DNA from: Akebia trifoliata
Lineage: Eukaryota > Streptophyta > Magnoliopsida > Ranunculales > Lardizabalaceae
Length of the DNA: 64,000 nucleotides
Direction of reading: 5' to 3'
Assembly (NCBI GenBank): GCA_017979445.1
Contig: CM030714.1
Location: 8,563,049 to 8,627,048, forward strand
Within the stretch, counting starts at the first letter, position 1, and every line of letters begins with the position of its first letter. The position numbers were made by a program, and so were the translations under genes. Below the pieces are notes generated by a model, which did no database searches, was not told the origin of the DNA, and saw only the letters and a program-made list of their open reading frames with translations. This document shows, one piece after another, positions 60,951 to 64,000 of the stretch.

Positions 60951-62377
60951 AGTTTAGATGATTGGGTGCTTAGGGGGAAGATATGGGTTTGTTGTGCAAG
61001 AAGGTTTGATAAATGAAATTGTGTTGTTTGGGTCTGAATTTATGGGGAGTTTGAAATTGTTACTATTGTAGAAGTACATGGAATAACTTGCATCCAAATC
61101 AAGGAATTAGGTTTGAATTCTTTTCCCATGGAGCAAGAAAAGTATTAATTGCTTTGATATGTAGAGTTTCCTTTACATGACATTGTTGATTCCAAACTCA
61201 AACAAAGGAGGAGGATTACGTCACAATGGTGGCCTACGTAATAAACTTTACTATTTCCTAATATGATCAACCATTGTAAGCTAATTTCATGATTTCTAGG
61301 TCATTAAGAACAATGGGATGGGATGAAAGGAACGGATCACAATTATTACGTTGCTTTTGGTTTGGGACACATGGAAGAAGGAATTATATTGAAGTAATTT
61401 GGATATATGTTCCTCTGAGTTTTGGTGAACATTTGAGATACCTATATTTTCAAATTGATGACATACCCGCTTGACCATGGTCTTTGTTGAGAGATTAACC
61501 AAAAATGATAGGAAGACCCGCGTATTCAACCTCTTTGCAAAATCTTTGATTATTTTTCCAAATTCTTCAACCTTGGGTCTAAAAGACAAAATTGTATTTG
61601 TTCTCCTCATGATTGGATTAATTATTTGATTTCCTCTATTGTTTCGTCTTTAAGATCAATGAGAAGAATGTTCTAAAGCTTTTTAGCCTAAATGACTCTT
61701 CTTAATGAATCAAGGATTGAAGATGATAGGTTTTGAGTGAATGGGGTAGAATCGAAAATTATTTTGGAAAAAATTCTAGAATAGCCAAAGAAATTAAAGT
61801 TTTTACTCCAAACATGAAGAAGTTAAAGTTTGGGTTTTCTTTTTCTTTTTTTTTAGGAAGAGGGGGGGGGGCAAGAGGTTGAAGATGAGGATACATTTCA
61901 TTCATTTTCTATTGAATAATGATTTTTCTAACACCCCCTCTAACCTAGGTTCTAAAGCAATCCGACTCGGATCATACTAGCTAAGACCATATTTGAACCA
62001 TTTTACTTTTATTAAAACTATAACCGGATTCAATTCGATTGAATTAATTGATTTAAATTAGATAATGCCAAACAACTAAATGATGTCTTGAACTCAAGAC
62101 ATCTCCATTTTAGAAAGAAACCTTAACCACTATATCTAACCATTGTTGGTTGATGAAATATGACTTAAAAAATATAACTAGACAACTTAGAAATAAATAT
62201 ATCATTCGGATCTTGATGGATATAGAGATGGAACCGTATCCAACCAAGATCTGACTCGGGTCAAGCGACATTAACTCATACCCAAACCACATTTTAATTC
62301 GGATATACTTGATGAAACCATTACCGCTAAATTCGGATTCGGATTTCAAATAAAATCCGTACCATTTTAAGCCTTAA
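60951..62377. other. Gene-free stretch
   Basis: The first 130 bp should contain the promoter of the His-rich gene. Beyond that no coding frame, RNA gene or bounded repeat is visible; a G-run lies at 61862-61871. Confidence 0.35.
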
Positions 62378-62525
62378 TATGCTCCCATCACAGAATCGTA
62401 GACCATTTGCCTCGGGATACGTATAATCATAAATCTTTTCTTGTGTATCCCGAGGCAACATATCTACGGTTCTATGATGAGGGCGGAGGTGTATGTAAGA
62501 GGGCGCGTCAAATTATCCCAACTCT
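62378..62525. mobile_element. Hairpin MITE, family B
   Basis: CCATCACAGAATCGTAGACC and TTTGCCTCGGGATACG are mirrored by TGTATCCCGAGGCAA and TCTACGGTTCTATGATG. The closest relative is the copy at 8229-8413. Confidence 0.75.
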
Positions 62526-63636
62526 TTTCTATTAGTCTCTCCTAGAAGATCAAGGTTTAAAATTGTTGGGTTGTTTGAAATATTCACCAAAACCAAACGT
62601 GTGAGTCTAAATTACCCTTTATGTCCAATACTTTAAGAGTGGAAGTATTTTGTCCCATGGCTACCAACAATTGTAGCAACATATCTGCATGGGCAGGGCA
62701 GCACAATAATGAAAAAAACTCCTTAAAATCCAATTGTTATCAGAATGATGAAGGTGTAATTAATTTTTATCTAATTTAAAGCGTGCCAAGGTCACATGAT
62801 ATTATGACCACCCTAAACTCCATTAATTGATGATTGCTCATGAGGTAGTCAAATTATGGATTATAGATACAATTTTGATATTTCAAGCATCTATGTCATA
62901 GTTTTAAAACTTGAAAATTTTTCTCAACTCAAATGTCCATCAAATTGAATCCTCGATGGCTTATAAGTGGACTTGTTCATGTCAAATAATATATATCAAA
63001 TATGTTACTGAGAGTGAAATTGAATGTAAAAAAACAAGGATTTAAAGATTTGAGAGGTCTTCGAGAAGTTTCTTAAAAATAAAAATAAAAATTAGACAAC
63101 CACGAGAAGATAGTTTATTTTTTATGTTATTACCTTCAAAGACCTCCCACTTGTTGGATACACAACAACTTTCTGAACTACCAAGTAGGTGTATTTAAGA
63201 AGATAGTTCATAACTAAGAACTAAGTAAATAATGGTATCATATACACGAGGAAATGTCCAAATCACATTTATTAGGTTTTGGTAATAGTTTAGAAGACTA
63301 CATTGCAGCAAAGGTGAGGGGTAGGTAAGATGCATTTGTATTGTAAGGGCTTGGGCTGATAAAGTGGTTGACTTGTTAATGGGAACCTTAAAAGAGTTTA
63401 ATTGCTCCAACCCTTCATACTCATTTTCTTACTATGTTTACATGAGAAAACACAGCATATTCTATAGTTGATTTAGTGCTACACGAAAGTTTTAGTTCTC
63501 TTACTCCTTAGGTAGTGGTATCAGGGAGTCTCTTTCTTCCAATCCAAATATCCTTGAGTTAGAAGATCCATAAAAATAATCATATCGTGAAAGGCGACTT
63601 GTTATTAATAACAAATTTAAAATCTTGTTTCGATAC
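62526..63636. other. Gene-free stretch
   Basis: AT-rich sequence; the ORF at 63195-63410 has no recognisable content and nothing else can be supported. Confidence 0.35.
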
Positions 63637-63959
63637 TATTAGCATTGTCTACATTGCATGGGTACCCTTGAATTGTGCAATGTATAAAGTGGGGCAATCC
63701 TCTCCTTGCAAGCTGGTTTTCAAGGACGAGTTAGGCCAATGGGCTTTAATATGGTATCAGAGCCGATGTACCTTAGGAATAGGTTGGATTAATATCTCCA
63801 ACCCTACATGGAGGGGGAGAGCCAAGTGCGCTGGCGATGAGGGGGAGTGTTAGCATAGTCCCACATCACTTGAGTTGGGTTGTGCAATGTATAAAGCAAG
63901 GGAAACCCTCTCCTTGCAAGCCGTTTTTCAAGGATGATTTAGGCCGATGGGCTTTAACA
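63637..63959 (+). mobile_element. TRIM (terminal-repeat retrotransposon in miniature), complete
   Basis: The 5' LTR 63637-63751 and 3' LTR 63848-63959 share TTGTGCAATGTATAAAG, CCTCTCCTTGCAAGC and AGGCC(A/G)ATGGGCTTTAA. The 3' LTR has perfect TGTTA...TAACA ends; the 5' LTR ends are mutated (TATTA...TAATA). A primer-binding site TGGTATCAGAGC (initiator tRNA-Met type) starts at 63752 and a polypurine tract GATGAGGGGGAG lies at 63836-63847. Flanks GATAC and GATCC match at 4 of 5. The interior between LTRs is only 96 bp and noncoding. Confidence 0.92.
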
Positions 63960-64000
63960 GATCCAATAGTTTAGTCAAGAGAAAATTAAAATAGTCTCAA

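Overview
This is nuclear DNA from a flowering plant, most likely a eudicot; I cannot name the species. The evidence is AT-rich sequence, GT-AG introns, plant-only gene families (WAT1-related transporters, L-type lectin receptor kinases, berberine-bridge-enzyme-like oxidases) and many plant transposons, often nested. Every clearly intact gene lies on the minus strand.

Layout. 1-2900: remnant of a Ty3/gypsy (Tat/Ogre-like) retroelement, with a PIF/Harbinger-type element inside its LTR and a Mutator-type MITE inside that. 6096-9613: a complete six-exon WAT1-related transporter gene (369 aa). Its upstream flank is tandemly duplicated, and the second copy is split by a decayed 4.7 kb PIF/Harbinger element (10199-14931). 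15028-16413: a very large inverted repeat with a SINE in its loop. 17567-23988: a 6.4 kb CACTA element holding pieces of at least three host genes: the last exon of an E2 ubiquitin-conjugating enzyme (antisense), an exon of uroporphyrinogen-III synthase, and several exons of a KUP/HAK potassium transporter. The transporter frame runs into what looks like the transposon's own C-terminal coding exon. 24693-24874: a lone first exon of a second WAT1 gene. 26457-28487: an intronless lectin receptor-like protein whose kinase domain lacks catalytic residues. 28488-41100: repeat-rich, with a 1.5-1.8 kb direct duplication whose copies carry different insertions. 41101-45748: a complete three-exon RPL9 (uL6) gene with a 4 kb first intron holding a hAT MITE. 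50269-51876 and 55618-57243: two intronless berberine-bridge-enzyme-like genes in tandem. 60402-60950: a small His-rich acidic protein of unknown function. 63637-63959: a complete TRIM retrotransposon.

The genes do not form a pathway. The BBE-like pair and the WAT1 copies are local duplications. RPL9 is a housekeeping gene with typical plant ribosomal-protein promoter motifs. Most of the remaining DNA is MITEs, SINEs and LTR fragments. Two palindromic MITE families recur: a double-hairpin family (about 6 copies) and a hairpin family built around an ACCRTAGAT core (about 13 copies). Target-site duplications and empty sites in paralogous copies allow several insertions to be defined and ordered. 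The most interesting object is the CACTA element with its multi-gene cargo. All exon models come from reading splice sites and protein similarity by eye; no database search was run.
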